Notes under the pieces: generated by a model | The model's database searches: none | Seen by the model: the letters and a program-made list of their open reading frames with translations, nothing else | Told to the model about the DNA's origin: nothing | In this document: one piece after another, positions 39,275 to 48,802 of the stretch | How positions within the stretch are numbered: position 1 is the stretch's first letter | Layout of the letters: the number at the start of each line of letters is the position of its first letter | Program-made: the position numbers and the translations under genes | NCBI GenBank assembly: GCA_016207165.1 | Contig: JACQQD010000003.1 | Span: 47,343-111,342 of the forward strand | Direction of reading: 5' to 3' | Source: Microcaldota archaeon | Lineage (GTDB): Archaea > Micrarchaeota > Micrarchaeia > Norongarragalinales > Norongarragalinaceae | Length of the DNA: 64,000 bases

Positions 39275-39625
39275 CTACTCCTTGCGACGGCGCTTGATTC
39301 GGGGCGGAAGTCTCGGCAAGACACCGCGAGTTGGCGGAGGATCCACTGGAACGCCCGTCGCCAACGGCAAAACCCGATCCGAATGCTCTTTTTTGACCCA
39401 TGCCTGCAATTCCCTCTTCAATACATTGGAAACGCCGCGGTATACGCGATTCAACTTTGAAGAATCATCACGAAAAACGAAACGTCCATTTTCCAGATCC
39501 GGCAATTTTTCTCCAACGGCATGGTCCGAAACATGGATTCCCATGACGAACCCCAAACCATTAAGGAGAATCGGGCCATGTTCAGCGTGTTCCAACGTAA
39601 ACGACTTTTCCCTGGGGCCAACCAT
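39275..39625 (-). CDS. Hypothetical protein
   Basis: 116-aa ORF with basic C-terminus. Confidence 0.45.
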   Translation of the reverse strand: MVGPREKSFTLEHAEHGPILLNGLGFVMGIHVSDHAVGEKLPDLENGRFVFRDDSSKLNRVYRGVSNVLKRELQAWVKKEHSDRVLPLATGVPVDPPPTRGVLPRLPPRIKRRRKE

Positions 39626-39681
39626 GGAAATCGCATTGGGGACGCCAGAAGATAAAAACCGTTGCCATCCATTACACCCCT

Positions 39682-39900
39682 ATGAACGCGTTCATCAAGA
39701 CGTTTGGCTGCACCTACAACCACGCCGACTCCGACGACCCGGCGGCCCAACAAGGCATTTTGTGCCGGTCCAACGGCTACCGGCCCATCATCCTGGAAAA
39801 CGCGGAAATCGGGCGAACCCACTCCGTCCGAATTCAGCAGGCGGGCACCGCGTATTTGAAGGCGTACAACCCAGAACAATCCATTGTAGCGAGGTTCTAG
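39682..39900 (+). pseudogene. Mini MiaB/e-MtaB-like remnant (MTTase N-terminus joined to TRAM-like tail)
   Basis: AFIKTFGCTYNHADSDD then NGYRPIILENAEIGRTHSVRIQQAGTAYLKAYN; radical-SAM core absent. Confidence 0.6.
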
Positions 39901-39907
39901 TTTTTGC

Positions 39908-40258
39908 ATGCATGAAATAATTCGAGGAATCCGCGAAAACCTCCATGTAACGGACACCAAAAAACCAGTCCTCATTAGAATGCGCACAAACGGACCGCAC
40001 CTGGAGGTGCATTACGCCTCCAAGGAACACTACAAAGAAGACGAAGAACGCATCCGAGCCATCGCGGAAAAACATGGTTTTAGAGTCGACATCACTCGAA
40101 GTGGCACGAACATTCGCCGCATTCAGTTGCCGCCGGAAGAATTGGAGGAATGGCACCGGGAACGGGTTCGGTTAAAAAACATGGCCAAAATACCGCCCGG
40201 CGAACAAGGAAAGCGCATGGCGGAAATCCTGGAAAGCCTCAAAGACGCCGAAAAATGA
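39908..40258 (+). CDS. Hypothetical protein
   Basis: 116-aa charged ORF. Confidence 0.55.
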   Translation: MHEIIRGIRENLHVTDTKKPVLIRMRTNGPHLEVHYASKEHYKEDEERIRAIAEKHGFRVDITRSGTNIRRIQLPPEELEEWHRERVRLKNMAKIPPGEQGKRMAEILESLKDAEK

Positions 40259-40301
40259 ATTCCGAAAGCGTTTAAATCAAACGCCCGTCAACAAGAAAAC
40301 C

Positions 40302-41060
40302 ATGCCCAAGGCGTACCTGGACAAGATCTTCGGCCACACGCTGGACGCCTACCGCAAAAACGGCAAACTCATCCTGTTTTTCTCCGTGCCGTTTCTCGTC
40401 GTCATACCCCTCTTGTTCTTCCTGCCGAACTTCGCGTCCTTGGGCGGATTGTTTCTACGGTTTGACAGCGTTCCGGCCAACGTGGACTTCTCGCAGTTTG
40501 GCTTCATCGCCGCCGTCTACCTGGCATCGCTTCTATTGGCCTCGTTTGCCATTTCCGCCATCAACATCGTTTTGCGCTCCCAGCGCACCCTGACGCGCCT
40601 GACGCATTTCGAGGTCCAACGCATCGAGCACGCCACCTTCAAATTGTTCTTCGTGTTTCTCACGGCCAGCGTCGTGATCTTGGCTGCCAACGTGCTTTTG
40701 CTGAACAGCCAAATCCAGTTCAACGGTGGCCCCCTGCCCCTGCAGCCGCTCTTGGGAAGCCTCATTGCGTTCCTGGTTTCCGGAGCGGTATTGTTTGCCC
40801 CCCAAGCCATAACCGTGGACGACGCCCCGCTTTCCGAAGCCGTGGTGCGCAGCACCCGATTCATGTTCCGCAAACCCTTCCTATTTCTATCGTTCCTCGT
40901 CGTCGCGTCCATCCTGCTTTTGGCCAACGACGCCCTGTTTTTGGCGGTAACGCCGGATGGCTCTCGCCTGGCGACGTTGTTGGTCAACGGCTTTCTCATC
41001 GTCCCCTTCCTGGAAGTCATGAAGACGCACGTCTACCTCTCCAAATACGAGTTGATTTGA
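40302..41060 (+). CDS. Polytopic membrane protein (DUF4013-like)
   Basis: Multiple TM segments. Confidence 0.65.
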   Translation: MPKAYLDKIFGHTLDAYRKNGKLILFFSVPFLVVIPLLFFLPNFASLGGLFLRFDSVPANVDFSQFGFIAAVYLASLLLASFAISAINIVLRSQRTLTRLTHFEVQRIEHATFKLFFVFLTASVVILAANVLLLNSQIQFNGGPLPLQPLLGSLIAFLVSGAVLFAPQAITVDDAPLSEAVVRSTRFMFRKPFLFLSFLVVASILLLANDALFLAVTPDGSRLATLLVNGFLIVPFLEVMKTHVYLSKYELI

Positions 41061-41064
41061 ACGC

Positions 41065-41517
41065 GTGCCCCAACGACTAAAGGAAATGCATAGAGAACTC
41101 TTGGAACGCGGATACACGTTGGTTAAAGATCGGGGTACCCTGCGATACGTCGCGAAACCAGCAAAAGCGGAACACCCGCGCCGAGAACTGGTCTTAAACA
41201 TTAAACCGAACCTCGTCGAAGAAGGAAGCACGATTCCGGAACCCAACCGGCCATTCATGATGGAAATTGAACTAACCAACGGCACCCACGTTCAACACCG
41301 CGAACTGAGCCGCGAAGCGGAAGAAGACATTGAAGCCACCCTGCCCAGGAAAATAAGCCTGTCCTACCGAAAAATCGGAGGTCGTCTCAAAGACCACGTA
41401 CGTGAAGCGGAAAAAGACATGGAGATAAAATACGGGTTCGAGGGACTTGCTCGATCCATTGCGCTAAGCCAAGCCGTATACCATTGGCTAACGGAAAAAA
41501 AAGAATCCGGCTCATAA
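41065..41517 (+). CDS. Hypothetical protein
   Basis: 150-aa charged ORF. Confidence 0.55.
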   Translation: MPQRLKEMHRELLERGYTLVKDRGTLRYVAKPAKAEHPRRELVLNIKPNLVEEGSTIPEPNRPFMMEIELTNGTHVQHRELSREAEEDIEATLPRKISLSYRKIGGRLKDHVREAEKDMEIKYGFEGLARSIALSQAVYHWLTEKKESGS

Positions 41518-41543
41518 CGCTTTAAACCCTAAAAAACCAAGTA

Positions 41544-43613
41544 ATGCGGTTCATGACGATCCTCATCATCAGCGAAAAGCCGTCCGCCGCCCGAAAAATC
41601 GCTTCGGCTCTTTCCAACGGCAAAGCCAAAACCAAGGGAGCCGGCAAAGTCAAGTACCACGAATTTGAACTGGACGGCCAAACCGTGCAAGTCGCCGCCT
41701 CGGTGGGCCACGTGTACGGCATCCGCTCTACCCAAAAAGGAAACGACTACCCCGTTTTCGACATCCAATGGAGTCCAAGCCACGAAATCGAGAAAAACGC
41801 TTCGTACACCAAAGACTACCTCAACGTCATGCGGCAATTAGCCAAGACCGCCGACGAAGTCGTCAACGCGTGCGACTACGATTTTGAAGGCGAACTCATC
41901 GGCGCCAAAATCATTGAATTCAACGCCCCAAAAAAGAAGAAAACCCGCATGAAGTTCTCCACGCTGACGGCCAAGGAACTTCAAAACGCCTTCCAGGCCC
42001 GCGGCCCACCCAACACGGGATTGGCGCAAGCCGGCGAAACACGCCACGAACTGGATTGGCTGTGGGGCATCAACGGATCCAGAGCCTTGATGGCCGCCAT
42101 CAAGAAAGCCGGCATCTTCCGCATCCTAAGCATCGGACGCGTGCAAGGCCCGGCGCTAGCCGTGCTGGCGCAACGCGAACGCGAAATTTCAGCCTTCATC
42201 TCCAAACCATTCTGGCAATTGTTCGCCCACGTCGAGAAAGCCACGTTCGAGCACGTGCACGGAAAATTCTTTGAAGAAAAAAAAGCCGACGAAGCACTGG
42301 CCCAATCGGACAAGAACGGAACCGTCACGTCGGTAGAACAACGCAAAGTCAAACAACGCCCCCCACCCCCATTTGACCTCACCAGCCTCCAACTGGAGGC
42401 GTACCGCTGCTTCGGTTTCACGCCCACTCAAACCCTGCAACTCGCCCAAGACTTGTACTCGGAAGCCTGGATCAGTTACCCCAGAACCTCGTCCCAAAAA
42501 CTTCCGGAAACCCTGGGGTTGGACGCCATCATCTTCTCCTTAACCAAACAAGCCGCCTACCAGAAAAGCGCGCAAAGCCTCGTGGACGCCAAACGCTTTG
42601 CACCCGCCGAAGGCCCAAAAGAGGACCCGGCGCATCCCGCCATCCACCCCACCGGCGAAGCGCCTTTCAAACTCAACCCCCAACAACAAAAACTCTACGA
42701 CCTCATCACCAAACGCTTTCTTTCGTGTTTCGCCGAGGAAGCCAAACGCATCAAAATGCACGTCGTCCTGACGCTGGGCAAAGAAGACTTCCAAGCCGAC
42801 GGAGCCCACACCGTTCATTCCGGGTGGCATTCCATCTACGCGCCGTACACGAAAATCGAGGAAACCATCCTGCCGCCATTTAAAGAAGGACAAAAAGTAA
42901 CGGCCGAAGACCTCGCCAAAGTTCGCAAAGACACGCAACCCCCCAAACGCTTCACCCAAGCCTCCGTCATCAAGGCCCTGGAATCCAAAGGATTAGGCAC
43001 CAAAGCCACCCGCGCCCAAATCGTCCAAACCCTGTACAACCGAAACTACGTCTCCGGCAAAAGCATTGAAGTCACGCCCCTGGGATTGCGCGTCCAAGAA
43101 GCCCTGGAACACCACGTACCCGAAATCTTAAGCGAGGAATTCACGCGCCAAATCGAGGCGGAAATGGAGGCCATCGAAGCCGGAAAAACCGAGAAAGAAA
43201 AAGTCGTGGAAGACGGAAAAAAAGAACTCACCAAAATCCTCTCGACGTTCAAAAAGAAAGAACTCGACGTCGGCAAAGAACTCGTCTCGGCCCTGAAAGC
43301 CACGCAGTTCCAAGCCAACGTGTTGGGTGAATGCAAAAAATGCGGCAAGAACCTCGTCGTCCGAAAATCAAGGTTTGGCTTCTTCGTCGGTTGCCTCGGC
43401 TATCCGGCATGCAAGACCGTGTACCCGCTTCCCAAAGAATCCTCGGTGAAAGCCCTCCGCAAAACCTGCGAAAAATGCGGCACCCCCCAAGTCTCCGTCC
43501 ACCGCAAAAGCAAGAAAACATTTTCCATGTGCCTGGACCCCCAATGCGAAACCAAAGCCAACTGGGGAAAACCCAAACCGCCCAGCGCCGCTGAAAAAAC
43601 TTCCACCGCGTGA
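41544..43613 (+). CDS. topA: DNA topoisomerase I (type IA)
   Basis: LIISEKPSAARKIASAL, ISYPRTSSQKLP, C-terminal Zn fingers CKKCGKNLVVRKSRFGFFVGC. Confidence 0.95.
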   Translation: MRFMTILIISEKPSAARKIASALSNGKAKTKGAGKVKYHEFELDGQTVQVAASVGHVYGIRSTQKGNDYPVFDIQWSPSHEIEKNASYTKDYLNVMRQLAKTADEVVNACDYDFEGELIGAKIIEFNAPKKKKTRMKFSTLTAKELQNAFQARGPPNTGLAQAGETRHELDWLWGINGSRALMAAIKKAGIFRILSIGRVQGPALAVLAQREREISAFISKPFWQLFAHVEKATFEHVHGKFFEEKKADEALAQSDKNGTVTSVEQRKVKQRPPPPFDLTSLQLEAYRCFGFTPTQTLQLAQDLYSEAWISYPRTSSQKLPETLGLDAIIFSLTKQAAYQKSAQSLVDAKRFAPAEGPKEDPAHPAIHPTGEAPFKLNPQQQKLYDLITKRFLSCFAEEAKRIKMHVVLTLGKEDFQADGAHTVHSGWHSIYAPYTKIEETILPPFKEGQKVTAEDLAKVRKDTQPPKRFTQASVIKALESKGLGTKATRAQIVQTLYNRNYVSGKSIEVTPLGLRVQEALEHHVPEILSEEFTRQIEAEMEAIEAGKTEKEKVVEDGKKELTKILSTFKKKELDVGKELVSALKATQFQANVLGECKKCGKNLVVRKSRFGFFVGCLGYPACKTVYPLPKESSVKALRKTCEKCGTPQVSVHRKSKKTFSMCLDPQCETKANWGKPKPPSAAEKTSTA

Positions 43614-43623
43614 AAAACGTTCC

Positions 43624-44247
43624 ATGGCGTCCCCCGAACTCCTCGCACTCATCGCGTACGGCGCCAGCTTGGGATTAACCGGCGCATTGACCCCCGGACC
43701 ACTGTCCACCGTCATGGTCTCGGAAACCATGGCGCACGGGAAACTTCGCGGCGCGTTATTTGCCTTGGCGCCCCTGCTCACCGACCTGCCCGTCTTGCTG
43801 GCATTCGTCATCGGATTCACCGTCCTTCAAAACGGCATCATGCTTTGGGCCGCAGGCTTTTTGGGCGGCGCATACCTCGTCTACCTCGGCGTCCGCCAAA
43901 TCACGGAAAAACAAAATGCCACAAAAAACCAGGCCGGCAAGAAATCGGCGCTCCGAAAAGCCTTGACCGTCAACGCCGCGAACCCCAACCTCTACATCTT
44001 CATGGGCTCCGTCATGGCCCCCCAAATCGTGCAAGATATCCACGACCCGCTTCTTTCCGCCGCCTTCTTTGCCTCCTTCCTCCTGTTCCTCGTCGGCGGC
44101 AACCTGGGCGTGGTGGTAGCCGTTGACCGCGGCAGAACGTTCTTCGAAAGCCAGAACTACCGGTTCATCCTTCAAGCCCTCGGCGTGCTCCTCGTTTTTT
44201 TCGGCGGCAGGTTATTGTACGCCGCCCTCCAACAGGTCTTTCCATGA
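43624..44247 (+). CDS. LysE-family transporter
   Basis: GALTPGPLSTVMVSETMAHGKLRG; multiple TM. Confidence 0.85.
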   Translation: MASPELLALIAYGASLGLTGALTPGPLSTVMVSETMAHGKLRGALFALAPLLTDLPVLLAFVIGFTVLQNGIMLWAAGFLGGAYLVYLGVRQITEKQNATKNQAGKKSALRKALTVNAANPNLYIFMGSVMAPQIVQDIHDPLLSAAFFASFLLFLVGGNLGVVVAVDRGRTFFESQNYRFILQALGVLLVFFGGRLLYAALQQVFP

Positions 44248-44990
44248 AAATCACGGTGGACCTGCGCAAAAGCGTGCACGAAAACGCGGCGGCTTATTTT
44301 GAAGAAGCCAAGAAATGGGAGAGAAAAGCCGAAGGCGCCAGAAAAGCCATCGCGGCATTCGAACAGAAAAACATCCACGCCAAATCCAAGCCAAAACAGG
44401 CCTCGTCCAAGAAAACCAAGGCCAAGTGGTTTGACGGTTACCACTACACCACCACGAAAAACGGCTTTTTGGTCGTAGCCGGAAAAAACGCCAAGCAAAA
44501 CGACGAACTGTACTCCAAACACCTCAAGGACGGCGACCTATTCTTTCACGCCGACGTCATCGGCGCGCCCACCACCCTGGTCAAGTCCGGCGGCAAACCC
44601 GTTCCAAAAGAAGACCAAGAACAAGCCGCCCAAATCGCCGCTTCCTACTCCAGAGCCTGGAAACAGGAATGGAACACCGTGGACGTGTACGCCGTACAAC
44701 CCAGCCAAGTCACCAAGTACAGCCAAGGTGAATTCGTGGGAAAAGGCGCATTTCTCATCTCCGGCAAACGCGAGTGGTTCCGCAACACCGAATTGAAGTT
44801 GTACCTGTCGCACGACGAAGAAGGCGTCCACGTGCACGCCGTCCACCACGCCCCAAAACCCGAAAACGCCGTTTTGATCCAACCCGGCCGAACGCCAAAA
44901 GAACAAGCCGCCAAAACACTCTCCAAGAAATGGGGCGTGCGGGAAGAAGACCTCCTCGGCGTCCTTCCCGGCGACGTGGCACGCATTTAA
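44244..44990 (+). CDS. NFACT-R (DUF814) domain protein lacking NFACT-N
   Basis: VDLRKSVHENAAAYFEEAKKWERKAEGARKAI; KNGFLVVAGKNAKQNDELYSKHLKDGDLFFHADVIGAPTTL. Confidence 0.85.
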   Translation: MKITVDLRKSVHENAAAYFEEAKKWERKAEGARKAIAAFEQKNIHAKSKPKQASSKKTKAKWFDGYHYTTTKNGFLVVAGKNAKQNDELYSKHLKDGDLFFHADVIGAPTTLVKSGGKPVPKEDQEQAAQIAASYSRAWKQEWNTVDVYAVQPSQVTKYSQGEFVGKGAFLISGKREWFRNTELKLYLSHDEEGVHVHAVHHAPKPENAVLIQPGRTPKEQAAKTLSKKWGVREEDLLGVLPGDVARI

Positions 44991-45047
44991 ACCGAAAAAA
45001 ACCAAGACAAGTCAGTGGCCGAAAACAATGGAGTGAATTTCTGACGC

Positions 45048-45974
45048 ATGGTCCTTGAATTTCTGCTCGTCATCTTGGGTTTGGTCCTCTTTGAAACCGT
45101 GTCCAGCGTCGACAACGCCGTGATCAACGCCGAAGTTCTTTCCAAAATGTCGGAACGCGCGCGCCGGTGGTTCCTCATCTGGGGCCTGCTGGCCGCCGTC
45201 TTTCTCTTGCGCGGCGTGCTTCCCTGGCTGATTGTCTGGGCCGCCAACCCGTCTCTTGGACCTGTGGAAGCGCTTTTGTCCACATTGTCCGACGACCCGC
45301 ACGTCGTTCAGGCCGTGGAAGCCTCGGCACCCGTTCTGCTTGTAGGCGGCGGCGTGTTTTTGATGTTTTTGTTCCTGCACTGGCTGTTTTTGGAAAAGAA
45401 AAACTTCGGATTGTACGGAGAAAAGTTCTTCCAAAAGCAAGGCGTCTGGTTTTACGCCGTCGTCTCCGTGTTTCTGGCGGCCGTGATTTGGTTCTCGCTT
45501 CAAATCAACCCCGTCATGGCGTTTAGCGCCGCCATCGGCTCGACCGTGTTTTTCATCACGCACGGCTTCAAGCAGAACGCCGAAGAAAAAGAGCGGGAGC
45601 TTTTGGAAGGAAAACACTCCAGCGCCTCGGATTGGAGCAAGATTTTCTACTTGGAGGCCATCGACGCCTCCTTTAGCATAGACGGCGTGGTTGGAGCATT
45701 TGCCTTCACGTTGAGCGTGCCCCTCATCCTGATTGGCAACGGCATCGGCGCGTTCGTGGTAAGGGAAATGACGATCCGCAACATTGAAACCGTGAAAAAA
45801 TACGTCTACCTCAAAAACGGCGCCATGTACTCTATCTTCTTCTTGGGCGCCATCATGCTTCTGGACGCCTTCGGCTACCACATCCCCGCCTGGCTCTCGC
45901 CGGTCATCACCTTCTTTACCATCGGCTACTTCTTTTTGAAATCCAAGACGGAACTCAAGGCCGCCGCGCATTAA
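45048..45974 (+). CDS. DUF475 / TerC-like membrane protein
   Basis: ETVSSVDNAVINAEVL; LEAIDASFSIDGVVGAFAFT. Confidence 0.88.
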   Translation: MVLEFLLVILGLVLFETVSSVDNAVINAEVLSKMSERARRWFLIWGLLAAVFLLRGVLPWLIVWAANPSLGPVEALLSTLSDDPHVVQAVEASAPVLLVGGGVFLMFLFLHWLFLEKKNFGLYGEKFFQKQGVWFYAVVSVFLAAVIWFSLQINPVMAFSAAIGSTVFFITHGFKQNAEEKERELLEGKHSSASDWSKIFYLEAIDASFSIDGVVGAFAFTLSVPLILIGNGIGAFVVREMTIRNIETVKKYVYLKNGAMYSIFFLGAIMLLDAFGYHIPAWLSPVITFFTIGYFFLKSKTELKAAAH

Positions 45975-46018
45975 ACCCAATTCTTTTTAAGCGGTTCAAC
46001 CGTTTCTTGAATCCACAC

Positions 46019-46579
46019 ATGAAAACGGTTCTTTTCGCGCTCTTGACTTCCCTGCTGCTTCTCGGCTGCGTCCAGCAGAACCCAACGGCCACTTCGGCCC
46101 CAGTCATCGACACCCAGGACTCCGACGCGGCCATCAACGACGCCAGAGAAACCGGAGAGGAACTGGACCAAACCGGCGACATCCCTGCTGCCGAAAACGC
46201 GGATCCGACCCCCAAAGCAACGACAAGCCTCGGCGGAGGATTTTACGAACCATTCACCAAGATCCGGTACGAACAAGCCCGAACCGAAGGCAAAACCGTC
46301 TTCCTGGAATTCTACGCCAACTGGTGCCCCATCTGCAAACAGCAAGAGCCCCACATCGAAGCGGCATTCCAGGAAATCACGGACGAATCCGTGATTGGAT
46401 TCCGCGTCAACTACAACGACGATGACACGGATGACGACGAACGACAACTGGCGCGGCAATTCGGAGTTTCCTATCAACACACCCACGTGATCTTGGACTC
46501 CCAGGGAAACGTAAAAACAAAGTCGCTTGAACTCTGGGACAAAAACCGCGTCCTCGAAGAAATCCGAAAGGCGGCGTGA
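46019..46579 (+). CDS. Thioredoxin-fold lipoprotein
   Basis: Lipobox LLLLGC; FLEFYANWCPICKQQEP. Confidence 0.85.
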   Translation: MKTVLFALLTSLLLLGCVQQNPTATSAPVIDTQDSDAAINDARETGEELDQTGDIPAAENADPTPKATTSLGGGFYEPFTKIRYEQARTEGKTVFLEFYANWCPICKQQEPHIEAAFQEITDESVIGFRVNYNDDDTDDDERQLARQFGVSYQHTHVILDSQGNVKTKSLELWDKNRVLEEIRKAA

Positions 46580-46586
46580 CCTCACC

Positions 46587-47315
46587 ATGGCGGAAGTCAC
46601 CTTGTTGCTGGCATTCGCGGCGGGCCTCATCTCGTTTCTGAGTCCCTGCGTTCTGCCGTTGATTCCCGCGTTTTTGACGTATTTGGCCGGCTCTTCCTCC
46701 AATGAACTCCAGAAAAACCCAAGCCAAGCCAAAAAAAAGATCTTCTTTTCCAGCGTCTTTTTCGTCCTCGGGTTCTCCGTCGTATTTTCTTTACTAGGCG
46801 TGCTGCTTCAAAGCGTCCTGAGCGGAGTCGCCTTTGACTTGCGCACGTACTTGGGTTACCTCGGCGGCGCGTTCATCATCTTCTTCGGATTGACGCTCAC
46901 GGGCTTGATCCAAATTGACTTCCTCCAAAAAGACCACAAATTCGACGTCCAAAAAACCAGGCATTCGTACCCCACGTCGTTTTTGTTCGGCGCCGCGTTC
47001 GCCGTGGGCTGGACGCCCTGCGTCGGCGCGGTGCTGGGAAGCGTCCTGACTTTGGCCGCCACGCAACCCCAGACCGCGCTTCCCTTGATGCTAGCCTATT
47101 CCCTGGGTTTGGGAATTCCATTTCTAGCCGCCGGCCTGTTTTTGTCGCGCTTGACGGGTTTCATCCAAAAAATCAGCCCCCACCTGAAAACCCTCAACAT
47201 CGTCTTCGGCATGCTTCTGATCGTCCTAGGCATCCTGGTGTTCACCAACACGTTGAACGTAGTGGCCAACTGGTTTCCCGCCCTGGGACTGGCGGAATCC
47301 CTCATGGGAAACTGA
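46587..47315 (+). CDS. ccdA: CcdA / DsbD-like thiol transporter
   Basis: GLISFLSPCVLPLIPAFLTYLAG; GWTPCVGAVLGS. Confidence 0.92.
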   Translation: MAEVTLLLAFAAGLISFLSPCVLPLIPAFLTYLAGSSSNELQKNPSQAKKKIFFSSVFFVLGFSVVFSLLGVLLQSVLSGVAFDLRTYLGYLGGAFIIFFGLTLTGLIQIDFLQKDHKFDVQKTRHSYPTSFLFGAAFAVGWTPCVGAVLGSVLTLAATQPQTALPLMLAYSLGLGIPFLAAGLFLSRLTGFIQKISPHLKTLNIVFGMLLIVLGILVFTNTLNVVANWFPALGLAESLMGN

Positions 47316-47316
47316 C

Positions 47317-48384
47317 ATGATCAAAACCACGCGCCCGTTGGCCTTGGTCGCCGTCTTGGTCCTCATCGGAATCAGCCTCTTCGCCATTCAAGCCACGAAG
47401 AACACGGCATCCGCCGACATCCAGAACCAAAGCGCGTCCCATGCGTTTTTGGCCGACACGGAAAAACAAGGGTTCACGCCCGCACCGGAGTTGAACGACA
47501 TCAGCGGGTACCTCAACGCCCCAGAAAACTTTACGTTGTCCTCCGTCAAAGGAAAAGTCATCCTGGTTGACTTCTGGACGTACAGCTGCATCAACTGCAT
47601 TCGGACGCTTCCATACCTCAAGAACTGGCACGAAAAATACAAGGACCAAGGACTGGCCGTCGTGGGAGTGCACACCCCCGAATTCCAGTTCGAGAAAGAC
47701 TTGCAAAACGTGCAGGCCGCCGTCCAACAAAACGGCATTTCGTACCCCGTAGTCCTGGACAACGACTACGCCACGTGGCGCGCCTACCAAAACAATTACT
47801 GGCCCCACAAGTACCTCATCGACGCGCAAGGCTACATCCGCTACGACCACATCGGGGAAGGCGGATACGAAGAAACCGAGCGACAAATCCGGAAACTCCT
47901 CATGGAACGCGACGAACAACTCCAACTGGAGCCAACCCAAACCGCCAACGCCACGCCCCTTCCATTAGGGCAAATCGGCACCCCCGAAATCTATTTCGGC
48001 TACGACTTCATCCGCCAGCCCTTCGGCAACCTCGCGGAACTCAAAACGGAAGAACCCATCGCGTTTACGTTCAACGGCGTCGACCAATTCACTCCAAACC
48101 TGGCGTACCTGGAAGGAACCTGGGTCATCCGAAAAGACCACGCCGAACTGGTCTCCGACTCCGGACGCGTGGCGTTGGCGTTCAAAGCGAAAACCGCAAA
48201 CATCGTGGCCGGCTCCAACCCACCCCAACCCGTTACCGCGATGGTCTTTGGCTTGCCGGAAAAAACCGTGGCCATCCACCGCCAAACCCTGTACCCCGTA
48301 GCGGAAACACCGGACTACGAACAAAAAACCCTGGTTCTAACGGCTTCCAAAGGCTTTCAGTTGTACACGTTCACGTTCGGCTAA
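47317..48384 (+). CDS. Thioredoxin-like protein, DipZ C-terminal type
   Basis: VDFWTYSCINCIRTLPYLKNWHEKY...VGVHTPEFQFEKD. Confidence 0.88.
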   Translation: MIKTTRPLALVAVLVLIGISLFAIQATKNTASADIQNQSASHAFLADTEKQGFTPAPELNDISGYLNAPENFTLSSVKGKVILVDFWTYSCINCIRTLPYLKNWHEKYKDQGLAVVGVHTPEFQFEKDLQNVQAAVQQNGISYPVVLDNDYATWRAYQNNYWPHKYLIDAQGYIRYDHIGEGGYEETERQIRKLLMERDEQLQLEPTQTANATPLPLGQIGTPEIYFGYDFIRQPFGNLAELKTEEPIAFTFNGVDQFTPNLAYLEGTWVIRKDHAELVSDSGRVALAFKAKTANIVAGSNPPQPVTAMVFGLPEKTVAIHRQTLYPVAETPDYEQKTLVLTASKGFQLYTFTFG

Positions 48385-48791
48385 CCGAACTTCTCGTCCA
48401 ATTTCTCGCCCAAATACTTGTACGTCGCCGACTTGATGGCCTTCAAACTCAACAAAGCACACTTGGTTCTGGCAGGACTGACTGGCACGCCCAACAACTT
48501 GAACACGTCATCCCGTGAAACCTTCTTGACGTCGTCCAACGACATGCCCTTGACATGGTCCGTCAACAACGACGTGGCGGCCGTGGAAATGGCGCACCCA
48601 ATGCCGTCAAACTTAACGTCCTGGATTTTATTGTTTGAAATTTTCAAGAAAACCTCGATTTCGTCGGCGCACAACGGATTGGCGTCTTTGACCGACGTGT
48701 CCGCGTCACTCAACCGCCCCTTGTTGTGCGGATGCTTGTAATGCTCCAAAATCTGCTCCCGGTACATCTCCAAACTCATATGGGAAACCAT
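48381..48791 (-). CDS. sufU: Fe-S scaffold SufU/IscU-like
   Basis: NPLCADEIEVFL, GIGCAISTAATSLLTD, ARTKCALLSL. Confidence 0.88.
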   Translation of the reverse strand: MVSHMSLEMYREQILEHYKHPHNKGRLSDADTSVKDANPLCADEIEVFLKISNNKIQDVKFDGIGCAISTAATSLLTDHVKGMSLDDVKKVSRDDVFKLLGVPVSPARTKCALLSLKAIKSATYKYLGEKLDEKFG

Positions 48792-48802
48792 CCACTACGC
48801 GG

